Below are positions 25,404 to 36,704 of a stretch of 64,000 bases of DNA, piece by piece. Location: positions 13,696 through 77,695 of the forward strand of contig CAYWGD010000023.1 in assembly GCA_964457335.1 (NCBI GenBank), read 5' to 3'. The notes under the pieces were generated by a model that ran no database searches, had not been told where the DNA came from, and worked only from the letters and a program-made list of their open reading frames with translations. The position numbers were made by a program, and so were the translations under genes. Positions within the stretch are counted from its first letter, which is position 1; each line of letters starts with the position of its first letter. This DNA is from CAJBVW01 sp964457335 (GTDB taxonomy: Bacteria > Myxococcota_A > UBA796 > SXON01).

Positions 25404-27350
25404 ATGGGGCCGTGGTTGCTGCTGGCGGTGGGCTGCGGCGAGCCGGTCGAGCTCCCCGACCCGACCACGGTTGGTCCGGCGCCCCCGACCCGCGCGCTCG
25501 TGCTCGTCGTGGACGGGGTGCGCACGGACGAGCTCTGCACCACCACGCCGTCCGACGTGACGGGGATCTCCGGCGAGGAGATGGCGCCCGGCCTGTGGGC
25601 CACCGTGGCGCCCGACGGCGTCGTGTCACGCAACGCGCTCGCGACCGGCGCCACGATCACCGCCCCGGCGCACGCGGCGCTGCTCACGGGCCGGCCGGAG
25701 GCCTACGCCAACCTCGCGATGGACGGCGGACCGGGCCTGTACCGCCCGCTCCTCCCCACGCTCTTCGAGGCGGTGCGGGAGCTCGGCGTCGGCGCCGACG
25801 AGGTCGTGCTCGCCGCCAACACCCAGCTCCTCGAGGGCCTCACGCACAGCGTGCGCTCCGAAGACGGCGCCACCTGGGCCCTCGTGCCCGACCCGGCGGA
25901 CGCGAGCACGGCCTCGGACGACGCCGGCGTGCTCGACGCCGTGCGGCGCCGCATCGACGCGGGGCCGCCGCGGCTCCTCGTGGTGAACCTCCACGACGTG
26001 GACCGCGCCGGCCACCACGCCGACGCGCCCGAGTACCCGTCGCGCGTCACCGACGTGGACGCGGAGATCGCCCGCCTCTGGACCTGGATCCGCGCCGAGC
26101 ACCCCGCCTACGCCGCGTCCCTGCTCTTCGTCGTGACCGCCGACCACGGCCGCCACCGCCCGGGCGGCGGCGAGGCGTGGCGCAACCACGGCGACGCCTG
26201 CCTGGGCTGCCGGGAGCTCCCGCTCTTTCTGGTCGGTGGAGGCGCGCTCGCCGGGACCGAGCTCGACGTGGCGCCCATCGCCGCGGACCTCACCCCCACG
26301 CTCGCCGCGCACCTCGGCGTGACGATGCCGTGGGCGACGGGGCTCCCGCTGCTCGGCGGCGCGGCGCGCACCGGCGAGATCGCGCTCTCCCGGAGCGGCG
26401 GCCTCGTCGCGACGCAGGTGTGGCGGGCGGATCCGCTGGCGCGGAGCGAGATCGTGGTGGACGGCGCCGTCGTCTCCACGCCCGGCACGCTCGCGGCCGA
26501 GTCGCCGACGGTGCTCGACGGCGCGGTGGACGTGGCCTGCTGGCGCGAGCTCGCGGAGGTCGACGACGCGCTCCCCTGGGTGCCGCGCTGCGCCGTCCGG
26601 GACGGCGGCTGGACCGACATCGGCTTCCCCGTCGACGAGGTCGGCCCCTTCTGGGAGGTCGCGCTGGTCGAGCGCGACGGGGCCGTGTGGGCGGCGTGGC
26701 CCGAGAACCCGCAGGGCGCCGCGGAGGCGGCCGGCACGGGGCTCGCGCTGGCGTCGTGGACCGCGGCGGCCGGCTGGTCGGCCCCCCTGCTGGTGGCCGG
26801 CGACTTCCCGACGGACGTGGCCCTCGCCTCCACCGACGACGGCCTCGTGGCGGCCTTCGGCACGAACCTCCCCGATCCGGGCGGCCGGCACACGCGCCGC
26901 GTGCGGATCGTCGCCTTCACGGTCACGGCGGGCGTCGCGGCGGACACCGGGGCCACCGACCTCGCCGAGGACGGCGCCCGCGTCGAGCTCGGCGCGCTCG
27001 CGGCCGGGGACGGATACGTGCGGGCCGCGATGGTCATCCTGGACGAGCACGGCGCGCGGATCGCCGCCACGAGCGGCGACGGCCGCACCTTCGGCGCCCC
27101 GGTGACCGTCCCCTCGCCGGGGGTGCCCGCCGCGCACCTCGCGCCCGCCTGGGACGGCGACGAGGTGGTCTGGGTCGCGGAGGACGCCGGCGACAGCCTC
27201 CTCTGCCGCGCCACCCCCGGGGACGCCGACGCCCGCTGCGTCTCCGTGGGGTCGCCGCGCGTGGACTCGTTCGTGGTGACGCCCGGCGGCGCGACCGTGA
27301 TCCGCGACACCTCCACCGCGACCTGGGCGCGCGCCGAGGTGACGTGGTGA
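25404..27350 (+). CDS. alkaline-phosphatase-fold lipoprotein (phosphodiesterase/sulfatase superfamily), copy 1
   Basis: A 648-residue predicted lipoprotein (lipobox AVGC near residues 8-11). The N-terminal half is an alkaline-phosphatase-like domain: metal Asp37 in LVVDGVRTDEL, a probable nucleophile Thr in GATITAPAHAALLTG (residues 82-96), NLHDVDRAGHHADAPEY, TADHGRHRPGG and the NHGD histidine. The nucleophile is Thr, so formylglycine maturation is not needed. The C-terminal half is a beta-rich domain of unknown type. ATG at 25404 has GGGAGAGGG upstream. It overlaps the tandem paralogue at 27347 (GTGA), so both are translated together. Substrate unknown. Confidence 0.87.
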   Translation: MGPWLLLAVGCGEPVELPDPTTVGPAPPTRALVLVVDGVRTDELCTTTPSDVTGISGEEMAPGLWATVAPDGVVSRNALATGATITAPAHAALLTGRPEAYANLAMDGGPGLYRPLLPTLFEAVRELGVGADEVVLAANTQLLEGLTHSVRSEDGATWALVPDPADASTASDDAGVLDAVRRRIDAGPPRLLVVNLHDVDRAGHHADAPEYPSRVTDVDAEIARLWTWIRAEHPAYAASLLFVVTADHGRHRPGGGEAWRNHGDACLGCRELPLFLVGGGALAGTELDVAPIAADLTPTLAAHLGVTMPWATGLPLLGGAARTGEIALSRSGGLVATQVWRADPLARSEIVVDGAVVSTPGTLAAESPTVLDGAVDVACWRELAEVDDALPWVPRCAVRDGGWTDIGFPVDEVGPFWEVALVERDGAVWAAWPENPQGAAEAAGTGLALASWTAAAGWSAPLLVAGDFPTDVALASTDDGLVAAFGTNLPDPGGRHTRRVRIVAFTVTAGVAADTGATDLAEDGARVELGALAAGDGYVRAAMVILDEHGARIAATSGDGRTFGAPVTVPSPGVPAAHLAPAWDGDEVVWVAEDAGDSLLCRATPGDADARCVSVGSPRVDSFVVTPGGATVIRDTSTATWARAEVTW

Positions 27351-29365
27351 GGCGCCTCCTCCCGCTCGTGCTGCTCACCGGCTGCAACGGCTGCACCGTC
27401 GAGGATCCCCTCCCCCCGACCGTGATCGTGCTCGTGCTCGACGGCGTCCGCACCGACGAGTTCTCGACGGCGACGGCCTCCGACCTCACCGGCGTCCCCG
27501 GCGAGGAGTACGCCGACGAGACGTGGCGCACGCTGGTGGGCGAAGGCACCGTCCAGCGCGCCGCGCTCAACCCGGGCATCACGATCACCGCCCCCGCGCA
27601 CGCCGCGATGGTGATCGGCCGCGAAGAGCCCTTCGCCAACTTCCCCGTCGACACCGCGCTCGGCGCGGGGCTCTACATCCCCGAGCTCCCGACGATCTTC
27701 GAGGAGGCGCGCGCCCAGCTCGACCTGGAGGAGGACGAGGTCGTGTTCCTCGCGAACACCGAGCTCCTCCTCCCGCTCCAGTCGAGCCTCTTCCCCGGGT
27801 ACGCGGGCGGGGCCCGCTACGACCTGCTCATCGACGAGAAGAAGGACGCCCCGGTCAACGACGACGAGCCCGTCATGGAGGCGCTGCTCGAGCTCCTCGA
27901 CAGCCGGCCCCGGCTCGTGGTGGTGAACCTCCACGACGTGGACCGCGCCGGCCACTACGGCGACGGCGACGCCTACATCGACGACGTCGACAAGATCGAC
28001 GGGCTCCTCGCCGACTTCTGGCAGGCCGTGGAGCGCGACCACCCCGCGCTCCGCGAGAACCTGCTCCTCGTCGTGACCGCCGACCACGGCCGCCACCGCC
28101 ACGACGAGCACGACGGCTGGCACAACCACGGCGACACCTGCACCGGCTGCCGCGAGGTGCCGCTCCTCGTCCTGGGCCCCGCCAAGGCCGGCGAGGAGCG
28201 GGACGACACCGTCGTGAACATCGACCTCGCGCCCACGATCGCCGCGCACCTCGGCTTCGACCTGCCGTGGGCGGAGGGCCTCCCCTGGGTCGAGGCCTTC
28301 GACGGGCTCGACGGCGCCGCGCGCTCCGGCGAGGTCGAGGTGTCCGCGAGCGGGTCCCACGTCGCGGCCCAGGCCTGGCGCGACGACCGCGACGCGCGCA
28401 GCGAGGTGCTCGTCGACGGCGAGGTGCTCTCCACGCCGGGCACCTACGCCGCGGAGGCGCCCGTGCTCGTCGACGCGACGGACGGCGCGCGCGTGTGCTT
28501 CCGGGAGCTCGACCTCGCGACCGGCGAGGACACCCTCCCCTGGCGCCCGCGCTGCCTCGCGGAGGCCGACGGCGCCTGGTCCGAGATGGGCTTCCCCGAC
28601 GAGGAGGTCGGGCCCTTCTTCGAGGTCGCGTTCGTCGAGCGCGACGGGCAGCTCTGGGTCGCGTGGCCGAACAACCCGCACGGGAGCTCCGACATCGGGG
28701 TCGACGGCGGGATCGGGCTCGCGATCTCGTCGTGGTCGCCCACCGGCGGCTGGACCGACCGCCTCTGGGCGCGGGCGATCTTCCCGACCGACGTGGCCGT
28801 CGCGGCGACCGACCGGGGGCTCGTGACCGCCGTGGGCACGAGCCTCGGCGACCCCGACTACCGCTACAGCCGCCGCATCCGCGTGGTCCCCGTCGACCTC
28901 TCGGGCGAGCCCTACGCCGACGAGGCGACCGACATCACGCTCGAGGGGCTCCTCGGCGAGGGGGGCCGCCCGGAGCGCCCCGCCCTGCGCGCCGAGGGCG
29001 ACCACGTCTGGCTCGCCGCGCTCGGCCACGGGGAGGTGGAGGGCGGCGTCGCGTCCATCGTGGCGACCGTCGAGAGCACCGACGGCGGGCTCAGCTGGGG
29101 CGCGCCCGCGGCGATGCCCGACGCCGGCCCGCCCTTCCCCCACCTCACGCCCGCCTGGGACGGGCCGCTCCTCGTGTGGGCGGTGGCGCCCGACGCGCTG
29201 GACGGCGAGGCCCTCCTCTGCCGCGCGGCCCCCGGGGACGCCGAAGCGGACTGCGTCGGCGTGGGCAGCGCGCGCGTGGACTCGTTCTCCGTGCAGGACG
29301 GCGTCGCGACGGTGTCGCGGGACGCGGGGGTGGGCGCCTGGGAGCGCGTCGTGGTCGCGTGGTGA
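27347..29365 (+). CDS. alkaline-phosphatase-fold lipoprotein, tandem paralogue 2
   Basis: A 672-residue homologue of the preceding gene with the same order: signal and lipobox LTGC, VLVLDGVRTDEF, PGITITAPAHAAMVIG, NLHDVDRAGHYGDGDAYIDD, TADHGRHRHDEH and NHGDTCTGCRE, then a homologous C-terminal beta domain (GFPDEEVGPFFEVAFVERDG against GFPVDEVGPFWEVALVERDG in copy 1). The GTG at 27347 overlaps the upstream TGA. This is a local gene duplication followed by divergence. Probably exported to the outer membrane; the substrate (phosphate or sulfate ester) is not resolved. Confidence 0.87.
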   Translation: MRRLLPLVLLTGCNGCTVEDPLPPTVIVLVLDGVRTDEFSTATASDLTGVPGEEYADETWRTLVGEGTVQRAALNPGITITAPAHAAMVIGREEPFANFPVDTALGAGLYIPELPTIFEEARAQLDLEEDEVVFLANTELLLPLQSSLFPGYAGGARYDLLIDEKKDAPVNDDEPVMEALLELLDSRPRLVVVNLHDVDRAGHYGDGDAYIDDVDKIDGLLADFWQAVERDHPALRENLLLVVTADHGRHRHDEHDGWHNHGDTCTGCREVPLLVLGPAKAGEERDDTVVNIDLAPTIAAHLGFDLPWAEGLPWVEAFDGLDGAARSGEVEVSASGSHVAAQAWRDDRDARSEVLVDGEVLSTPGTYAAEAPVLVDATDGARVCFRELDLATGEDTLPWRPRCLAEADGAWSEMGFPDEEVGPFFEVAFVERDGQLWVAWPNNPHGSSDIGVDGGIGLAISSWSPTGGWTDRLWARAIFPTDVAVAATDRGLVTAVGTSLGDPDYRYSRRIRVVPVDLSGEPYADEATDITLEGLLGEGGRPERPALRAEGDHVWLAALGHGEVEGGVASIVATVESTDGGLSWGAPAAMPDAGPPFPHLTPAWDGPLLVWAVAPDALDGEALLCRAAPGDAEADCVGVGSARVDSFSVQDGVATVSRDAGVGAWERVVVAW

Positions 29366-29410
29366 GCCCGGTCACGTGAAGATCGGCCCCGGAGAGGCTA
29401 CAAAGGGCGC

Positions 29411-29968
29411 ATGGCCGTCCTCGAAATCCTGACCGTCCCGAACCCCGTCCTGACGCGGAAGTGCCGGCTCGTGGGGCCCGGCGAGTTCGGCGAGGATCTC
29501 CGCACGTTCATCTCGGACCTCGCGGAGACGATGTACGCCGCGCCGGGCGTCGGCCTCGCCGCGCCGCAAGTGGGCGATCTGCGGCGCATCATCGTGGCCG
29601 ACCCGGGCAACTCCAAGCGCGAGGAGGACGACGCCGGCCGCCCCAAGCGCCCGCGCTTCGTCGCGATGGTGAACCCGGTGATCCTCGAGGCGAGCCGCGA
29701 GAAGATCATCTGGGAGGAAGGCTGCCTCTCGGTGCCCGAGTTCAACGAGGACGTGGCCCGGCCGCGGAAGGTCCTCGTGAAGTGGCTCGACGAGACCGGC
29801 AAGTCGAACCAGCAGTGGTTCGAGGGCTACGACGCCGTCGTGATCCAACACGAGATGGACCACCTCGAGGGCACGGTCATCCTCGACAAGGTGTCGAGCC
29901 TGAAGAAGAGCCGCTACCTCAAGAAGGCGCAGAAGGCGCGGTCGCGGGACGAGGTCTTCGCCGAGTAG
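29411..29968 (+). CDS. def: peptide deformylase
   Basis: A 185-residue enzyme that removes the N-formyl group from new proteins. All three family motifs are intact: GVGLAAPQ (residues 47-54), EGCLSVP with the metal Cys, and QHEMDHLEG with the two metal His and the catalytic Glu. The Cys-plus-His set binds Fe or Zn. It is followed 21 bp later by fmt, the usual def-fmt order that links formylation and deformylation. Confidence 0.97.
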   Translation: MAVLEILTVPNPVLTRKCRLVGPGEFGEDLRTFISDLAETMYAAPGVGLAAPQVGDLRRIIVADPGNSKREEDDAGRPKRPRFVAMVNPVILEASREKIIWEEGCLSVPEFNEDVARPRKVLVKWLDETGKSNQQWFEGYDAVVIQHEMDHLEGTVILDKVSSLKKSRYLKKAQKARSRDEVFAE

Positions 29969-29989
29969 CGGGGATAGACCCCCGCCACC

Positions 29990-30949
<960 letters not shown>

Positions 30950-30970
30950 AACCGACGCCCCGGAGCCCCC

Positions 30971-31345
30971 ATGCTGCTCGCGTTCCTGCTCGCCTGCGCC
31001 ACCCCCTACGTGCCCGACGCCCACGCGAGCAGCTGCGGGTCGATCGGAGACGCGGACCTCCGCTACTACTGCCAGGAGAGCTGCGGCTCGATCTCGGACG
31101 CGGACCTGCGCTACTTCTGCAACGGCAGCTACGGCTCCATCGGGAACGCGGACCTGCGCTACTACGGCCAGGGCAACTGCGGGTCGATCTCCGACGCCGA
31201 CCTCCGCTACTACTGCCAGGGCAACTACGGCTCCATCGGGGACGCGGACCTGCGCTACTACGGGCAGAAGAGCTGCGGCTCCATCGGGAACGCGGACCTG
31301 CGCTACCTCTGCCAGTCCGGGCGGCGCTACCCGGGGAAGCGGTAG
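30971..31345 (+). CDS. small secreted lipoprotein with six 16-residue Cys/Tyr repeats
   Basis: A 124-residue protein: a short signal with lipobox-like LLAC (residues 6-9), a spacer, then six perfect-length units of 16 residues (residues 21-116) on the pattern xCGSIxDADLRYYCQx, and a basic tail (GRRYPGKR). Units 1, 2, 4 and 6 carry Cys at positions 2 and 14; units 3 and 5 carry Tyr and Gly at those same positions. ATG at 30971 has GGAG upstream. I do not recognise the family. Paired cysteines suggest one disulfide or a metal site per unit. Confidence 0.75.
   Translation: MLLAFLLACATPYVPDAHASSCGSIGDADLRYYCQESCGSISDADLRYFCNGSYGSIGNADLRYYGQGNCGSISDADLRYYCQGNYGSIGDADLRYYGQKSCGSIGNADLRYLCQSGRRYPGKR
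31031..31318 (+). repeat. six tandem 48-bp coding repeats
   Basis: Six units of 48 bp encode the 16-residue repeats of the small lipoprotein. Codons also repeat strongly (for example GCGGACCTGCGCTAC recurs), which indicates recent duplication or gene conversion between units. Confidence 0.8.
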
Positions 31346-31420
31346 CCGACCGTCACGGCCGCGTCTCGGGGCGCGCGGACGCCGGCGGCGTCGGCTAAAG
31401 AGGGCCGCCGAGGAGCCGTC

Positions 31421-32074
31421 ATGACCCAACGCCCGCTCGTCTCCCCGAGCATCCTCTCCGCCGACTTCGCCCGGCTCGGCGCGGAGCTCGACTCGGTCGC
31501 CTCCGCCGACTGGATCCACGTGGACGTGATGGACGGGCGCTTCGTCCCGAACATCACGATCGGGCCCCTGGTCGTCGAGGCCGCGCGCCGATCCACGAAG
31601 CTGCCGCTCGACGTGCACCTGATGATCGTCGAGCCGGACCGCTACCTCGAGGACTTCCGCAAGGCCGGCGCCGACTGGATCACCGTGCACGCCGAGGCCT
31701 GCACGCACCTGGACCGCTCGATCCAGGCGATCAAGCAGACGGGCGCCAAGGCCGGCGTGGCGCTGAACCCGCACACGCCCGAGACGGTGCTCGACTACGT
31801 GCTCGAGGAGCTCGATCTCGTGCTGGTGATGAGCGTGAACCCGGGTTTCGGCGGGCAGTCGCTGATCGAGCGGGTGTTCCCGAAGATCGAGCGGCTGAGG
31901 CGGACGATCGACCAGCGGGGCCTGGCGACGATCATCGAGGTGGACGGCGGCGTGAAGCCGTCGAACGCGCGCCGCTTCGTGGACGCGGGGGCCGGCGCGC
32001 TCGTCGCGGGCTCGGCGGTGTTCGGGTCGGCCGATCGCGCCGCGGCAATCCGCGCGATCCGTGGCGAAGGATAG
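31421..32074 (+). CDS. rpe: ribulose-phosphate 3-epimerase
   Basis: A 217-residue TIM-barrel epimerase interconverting ribulose-5-phosphate and xylulose-5-phosphate in the pentose-phosphate pathway. Family motifs are intact: SPSILSADFARLG, HVDVMDGRFVPNITIGP (metal His/Asp), VHLMIVEPDRYL, MSVNPGFGGQ and EVDGGVKPSN. AGGAG lies six bases before the ATG at 31421. It sits ten bases upstream of the next lipoprotein gene and is probably cotranscribed. Confidence 0.97.
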   Translation: MTQRPLVSPSILSADFARLGAELDSVASADWIHVDVMDGRFVPNITIGPLVVEAARRSTKLPLDVHLMIVEPDRYLEDFRKAGADWITVHAEACTHLDRSIQAIKQTGAKAGVALNPHTPETVLDYVLEELDLVLVMSVNPGFGGQSLIERVFPKIERLRRTIDQRGLATIIEVDGGVKPSNARRFVDAGAGALVAGSAVFGSADRAAAIRAIRGEG

Positions 32075-32083
32075 GCTGAGCCC

Positions 32084-33403
32084 GTGCTGTTCCTGCTGCT
32101 CGCGTGCGACTCGCCGGAGGTCGTCGTCGACGACCCGGCGCCCGAGGTGCCGCGCGGGCCGCCCACCGACACCTTCCCGAGCTTCTACGGGGAGGTTCCG
32201 CACAACCTCCTGGTGGTCTCGGTCGACACGTTCCGGCGCGACCAGCTCGCACGTTACGGCGGCCGGGGCGACGCGGCGTTCCTCGACCGGCTGATCGCCG
32301 AGGGCGTGCCGCTCGACGCGCACCGCACCTGCTCGAACTGGACGTTCCCCTCGGTGATGTGCGTGGTCGAGGGGATGACGAACATCGAGGCCGGCTACGC
32401 GCCGGACCTGCGGCTCCCCGGCGAGGCCCTGATGCCGGCCACCGTGCCCACGATGGCACAGCGGCTGTCCGCGGACGGGTGGCGGACGATGCTCGTCACG
32501 TCGAACAGCTGGTTCTCGAGCGAGCACGACGCCGACCTCGGCTTCGACAGCTCCGAGCGCACCGACGACCGGCGCACGACCGCGGTGTTCGAGGCCGGCC
32601 TGGACCGGCTCCAGCAGGCGCGCGCGGAGGGGGTGGACCGCTGGTACCTGCACCTCCACATCAAGGAGCCGCACCCCGCCTACAACCCGCCCGACGACTA
32701 CCTCGACGAGCTGGACGGGCTGCCCGAGCTGCCCTACGACCTCACCGACTCCGACTCGCACTACGAGGCCGGCGACGCCTGGCCCGAGATGACCGAGGAG
32801 GAGCGCGCGCAGCTGTTGGAGCAGCTCTGGATCCGCTACCGCGCGGAGATCCGCTGGATGAGCGACCAGCTGACCGAGCAGTTCGAGGCGCTGGACCGCG
32901 CCGGCTTCCTCGACGACACGCTCGTCGTGTTCTGGACCGACCACGGCGAGCAGTTCTGGGAGCACGGCGAGCAGACCCACGCGTATGGGCTCCATGACGA
33001 GGAGAACGACGCCGTGGCGTTCTTCTGGGCCAGGAACATCGTGCCGGGCGAATGGGCGGAGCCCACCTCGCACATCGACCTCGCGCCGAGCTTGCTGGGG
33101 CTCTACGGCGTCGACGGCGCCGGCATGACCGGCGTGCCCGTCGGCGAGGCCGACCCCGCGCGCGACCTGCACTTCGTCTCGGTGGCGCGCCACGGGGTCG
33201 TGCAGTCCGTCGTCCAGGACGGCTGGAAGCTGATCTACCGCTGGGAGACCGGCGAGCGCTGGCTCTACGACACGGTGAACGACCCGCTGGAGCTCGAGGA
33301 CCGCTACGCGCCCGGCGAGGAGCGGACGGCGGCGCTCGAGGCGTTGCTGCAGCCGAAGATCGAGGCCATGCAACCGTTGGCGCCGCGGCACACGCCGCTC
33401 TGA
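32084..33403 (+). CDS. sulfatase-fold lipoprotein, probable Thr nucleophile
   Basis: A 439-residue predicted lipoprotein (MLFLLLAC, GTG start at 32084). It has the sulfatase/alkaline-phosphatase fold: metal Asp in LLVVSVDTFRRDQLARYG, the nucleophile region CSNWTFPSVMCVVEG, HLHIKEPHPAYNPP, and the C-terminal WTDHGEQFWEHGEQTHAYGL metal site. The classical CxPSR/SxPSR formylglycine signature is not present; Thr in NWTFPS is the likely nucleophile, as in phosphoglycerol transferase-type relatives. Function may be phosphoester or sulfate-ester cleavage on the cell surface. Confidence 0.87.
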   Translation: MLFLLLACDSPEVVVDDPAPEVPRGPPTDTFPSFYGEVPHNLLVVSVDTFRRDQLARYGGRGDAAFLDRLIAEGVPLDAHRTCSNWTFPSVMCVVEGMTNIEAGYAPDLRLPGEALMPATVPTMAQRLSADGWRTMLVTSNSWFSSEHDADLGFDSSERTDDRRTTAVFEAGLDRLQQARAEGVDRWYLHLHIKEPHPAYNPPDDYLDELDGLPELPYDLTDSDSHYEAGDAWPEMTEEERAQLLEQLWIRYRAEIRWMSDQLTEQFEALDRAGFLDDTLVVFWTDHGEQFWEHGEQTHAYGLHDEENDAVAFFWARNIVPGEWAEPTSHIDLAPSLLGLYGVDGAGMTGVPVGEADPARDLHFVSVARHGVVQSVVQDGWKLIYRWETGERWLYDTVNDPLELEDRYAPGEERTAALEALLQPKIEAMQPLAPRHTPL

Positions 33404-33442
33404 GGACGGGCGGAAAGGCTGCGTGAGGTGCCCGGAGCGGGC

Positions 33443-33544
33443 GGCCGGCCCCTGGCCGGCCGGTCCCGGGCCGCGTCCGCGCGGACCGGGACCGAGGCCC
33501 CCCGGGCCGAGCCCCGGAGGGGACCGACCCCGCCTCCGGCGGGG
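33443..33544. other. cluster of three GC hairpins between genes
   Basis: Three inverted repeats lie in a row: GGCCGGCC-CCT-GGCCGGCC (33443-33461), GGTCCCGG...CCGGGACC (33462-33493) and CCCCGCC-TCC-GGCGGGG (33528-33544). They lie after the sulfatase-fold gene and before the metal permease operator. No T tract is present; they may slow or end transcription or be remnants of repeats. Confidence 0.5.
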
Positions 33545-33571
33545 GCACGCCCACCCGCGAGCCCGCGCCGT

Positions 33572-33601
33572 GGATACAGCATCCGAGTTGCAGTTGCATC
33601 C
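33572..33601. promoter_or_regulatory. probable Fur-family operator upstream of the metal permease
   Basis: An imperfect palindrome, GGATACAGC...GTTGCATCC, is relatively AT-rich in a GC-rich region and lies 31 bp before the permease GTG. The core GTTGCAGTTGCA (33587-33598) matches 11 of 12 bases of GTTGCAGTAGCA on the minus strand at the Fur-family gene promoter (36001-36012). A shared operator for the regulator at 35521 is likely. Confidence 0.62.
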
Positions 33602-33631
33602 GCCGCCGCGGCGGGTCAGGCTGGCGGCCGC

Positions 33632-35476
<1,845 letters not shown>

Positions 35477-35520
35477 TCAAGGCCGGCGCGCCTCACGCGC
35501 CGGTGCCCGCGCCGCCCTCG

Positions 35521-35967
35521 TCACCCCGACGCCTCGCAGCGGTCGCAGCGCCCGCGCAGCTGGATCGCGACCTTCCCCTGGCGCACCGCCCCCGGGACCT
35601 TGCCCGCCGGCACCGGGAGCACGAAGTCGGGGAGGCAGGCCACGTCGCCGCACTCCGTGCAGAGAAAATGCGGGTGCTCGTCGTCGCCGTGCGCGCGGTC
35701 GGGCCCCGCCGCGAGCTCGTAGCGCCAGACGTGGTCACCGAGGTCCACGCGGCGCAGGATCCCGACCTCCGTGAGGTCGACGAGGTTGCGGTAGAGCGTG
35801 GCGCGGTCCCAGCCGTCTTCCGCGAGCGCGGCCGTGATCTCGGGGTGGCTCGACGCGCTCGCGCGACCGCTCAGGATGCGGAGCACCGCCACGCGGGCCG
35901 CGGTCGCGCGGAGGCCCGCGGCGCGGAGGCGCTCGCGGAGGTCGGCGTCGGACGCGGTGTCGGACAC
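35521..35967 (-). CDS. Fur-family metalloregulator
   Basis: A 148-residue Fur-family repressor: winged helix (ATLYRNLVDLTEVGILRRV, about residues 56-78), the metal-sensing HPHFLCTECG (His98, His100, Cys103, Cys106) and the second structural CxxC (Cys141, Cys144 in CDRC). The GTG at 35967 has AGGAG five bases upstream and gives the usual length; a longer TTG start at 36015 is less likely. The operator motif lies directly upstream of this gene and again before the permease, so auto-repression and control of metal export are likely. Zinc (Zur-like) is my best guess. Confidence 0.9.
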   Translation of the reverse strand: MSDTASDADLRERLRAAGLRATAARVAVLRILSGRASASSHPEITAALAEDGWDRATLYRNLVDLTEVGILRRVDLGDHVWRYELAAGPDRAHGDDEHPHFLCTECGDVACLPDFVLPVPAGKVPGAVRQGKVAIQLRGRCDRCEASG

Positions 35968-35997
35968 GTGGCTCCTGGACGGACGGGCAACCGGGCG

Positions 35998-36027
35998 TGT
36001 TGCTACTGCAACCAAGATGCAATAACA
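35998..36027. promoter_or_regulatory. probable Fur-family operator, regulator promoter
   Basis: TGTTGCTACTGCAAC...GCAATAACA holds a perfect GTTGC-TACT-GCAAC palindrome and a longer imperfect one. It sits 31 bp upstream of the regulator GTG (minus) and 59 bp upstream of the small lipoprotein at 36086 (plus). The core matches the site at 33587 in 11 of 12 bases. Confidence 0.65.
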
Positions 36028-36085
36028 CCCTTCACGCTCAGTCTATCCCGCTCGGGTCCCCCCACCGGCGGGCTCCGGAGGTCCC

Positions 36086-36541
36086 ATGCTCGTCGCCCTC
36101 GCCCTGATGCTGTCCGGCTGCACTTCGACCGAGAAGGAGGAGGATCCCGCCGCGCACGCCTGCGAGCAGGTGGCCGAGGCCGGAACCGCGGTGGCCGCGG
36201 GCGCCGATCCCGCTGCGGCCGGCGCCATCACCATCGGGGAGGCGCCCTTCACGGTCACGCTCGTGGACTCGGCCCCTGGCTACGTCTCGGTGGAGGTGAC
36301 CGGGGACACGGCGGCGCTCCTGTTCCTCGACACGGCGGACGTCGCGGCCTCGCTCTGGCACGGCGACGAGGAGGTGGGCCTGCCCGACCCGGCGCCGAAC
36401 GAGCTCTGCCCGGACGAGATCCCGGAGCACTACGACCTCGACTTCCACGAGGCGGGGACGTGGACGCTCGAGCTCGGCCCGGCGGCGGTCCCGGACGTGT
36501 GGCTGCTCCTGATCTCGGCCGAAGGGCACGGGCACGAGTAG
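36086..36541 (+). CDS. small lipoprotein, probably under the same metal operator
   Basis: A 151-residue predicted lipoprotein (ALMLSGC lipobox) with GGAGG three bases before the ATG. The body is beta-rich, with FTVTLVDSAPGYVSVEVTGD and many acidic residues, and ends in EGHGHE, a possible metal-binding tail. I do not recognise a family. It is divergent from the Fur-family gene and shares its operator region, so a periplasmic metal-binding or metal-sensing role is inferred. Confidence 0.72.
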   Translation: MLVALALMLSGCTSTEKEEDPAAHACEQVAEAGTAVAAGADPAAAGAITIGEAPFTVTLVDSAPGYVSVEVTGDTAALLFLDTADVAASLWHGDEEVGLPDPAPNELCPDEIPEHYDLDFHEAGTWTLELGPAAVPDVWLLLISAEGHGHE

Positions 36542-36581
36542 CCGCCCGCTGGCGTCGCGCCGCCCATTCGCAGCGGATGGG

Positions 36582-36608
36582 TTGACGACGCCCGGGGTGC
36601 TCGATAAT
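36582..36608 (+). promoter_or_regulatory. promoter of tRNA-Pro
   Basis: TTGACG (36582-36587) and GATAAT (36603-36608) are separated by 15 bases, somewhat short but in the right place: the -10 ends 12 bases before the mature tRNA 5' end at 36621. Confidence 0.6.
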
Positions 36609-36620
36609 AAGCGGCCCGTT

Positions 36621-36698
36621 CGGGGTGTAGCGCAGCCTGGCTAGCGCGTCTGGTTCGGGACCAGAAGGTCGTGGGTTCGAATCCCGCCACCCCGACCA
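36621..36698 (+). tRNA. tRNA-Pro(CGG)
   Basis: A full cloverleaf can be folded: acceptor arm CGGGGTG paired with CACCCCG, anticodon loop TTCGGGA with anticodon CGG and G at position 37 as in proline tRNAs, and T-arm GTGGGTTCGAATCCCGC. The discriminator A and an encoded CCA (36696-36698) are present. The last 13 bases lie inside the 15-bp direct repeat that bounds the downstream element. Confidence 0.96.
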
Positions 36699-36700
36699 TC
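36686..36700 (+). repeat. left attachment-like direct repeat (tRNA 3' end)
   Basis: GCCACCCCGACCATC spans the tRNA-Pro 3' end and three bases beyond. An identical 15-mer lies at 38219-38233 in the same orientation. Sites at a tRNA 3' end are the usual target of tyrosine integrases. Confidence 0.75.
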
Positions 36701-36704
36701 CTGT

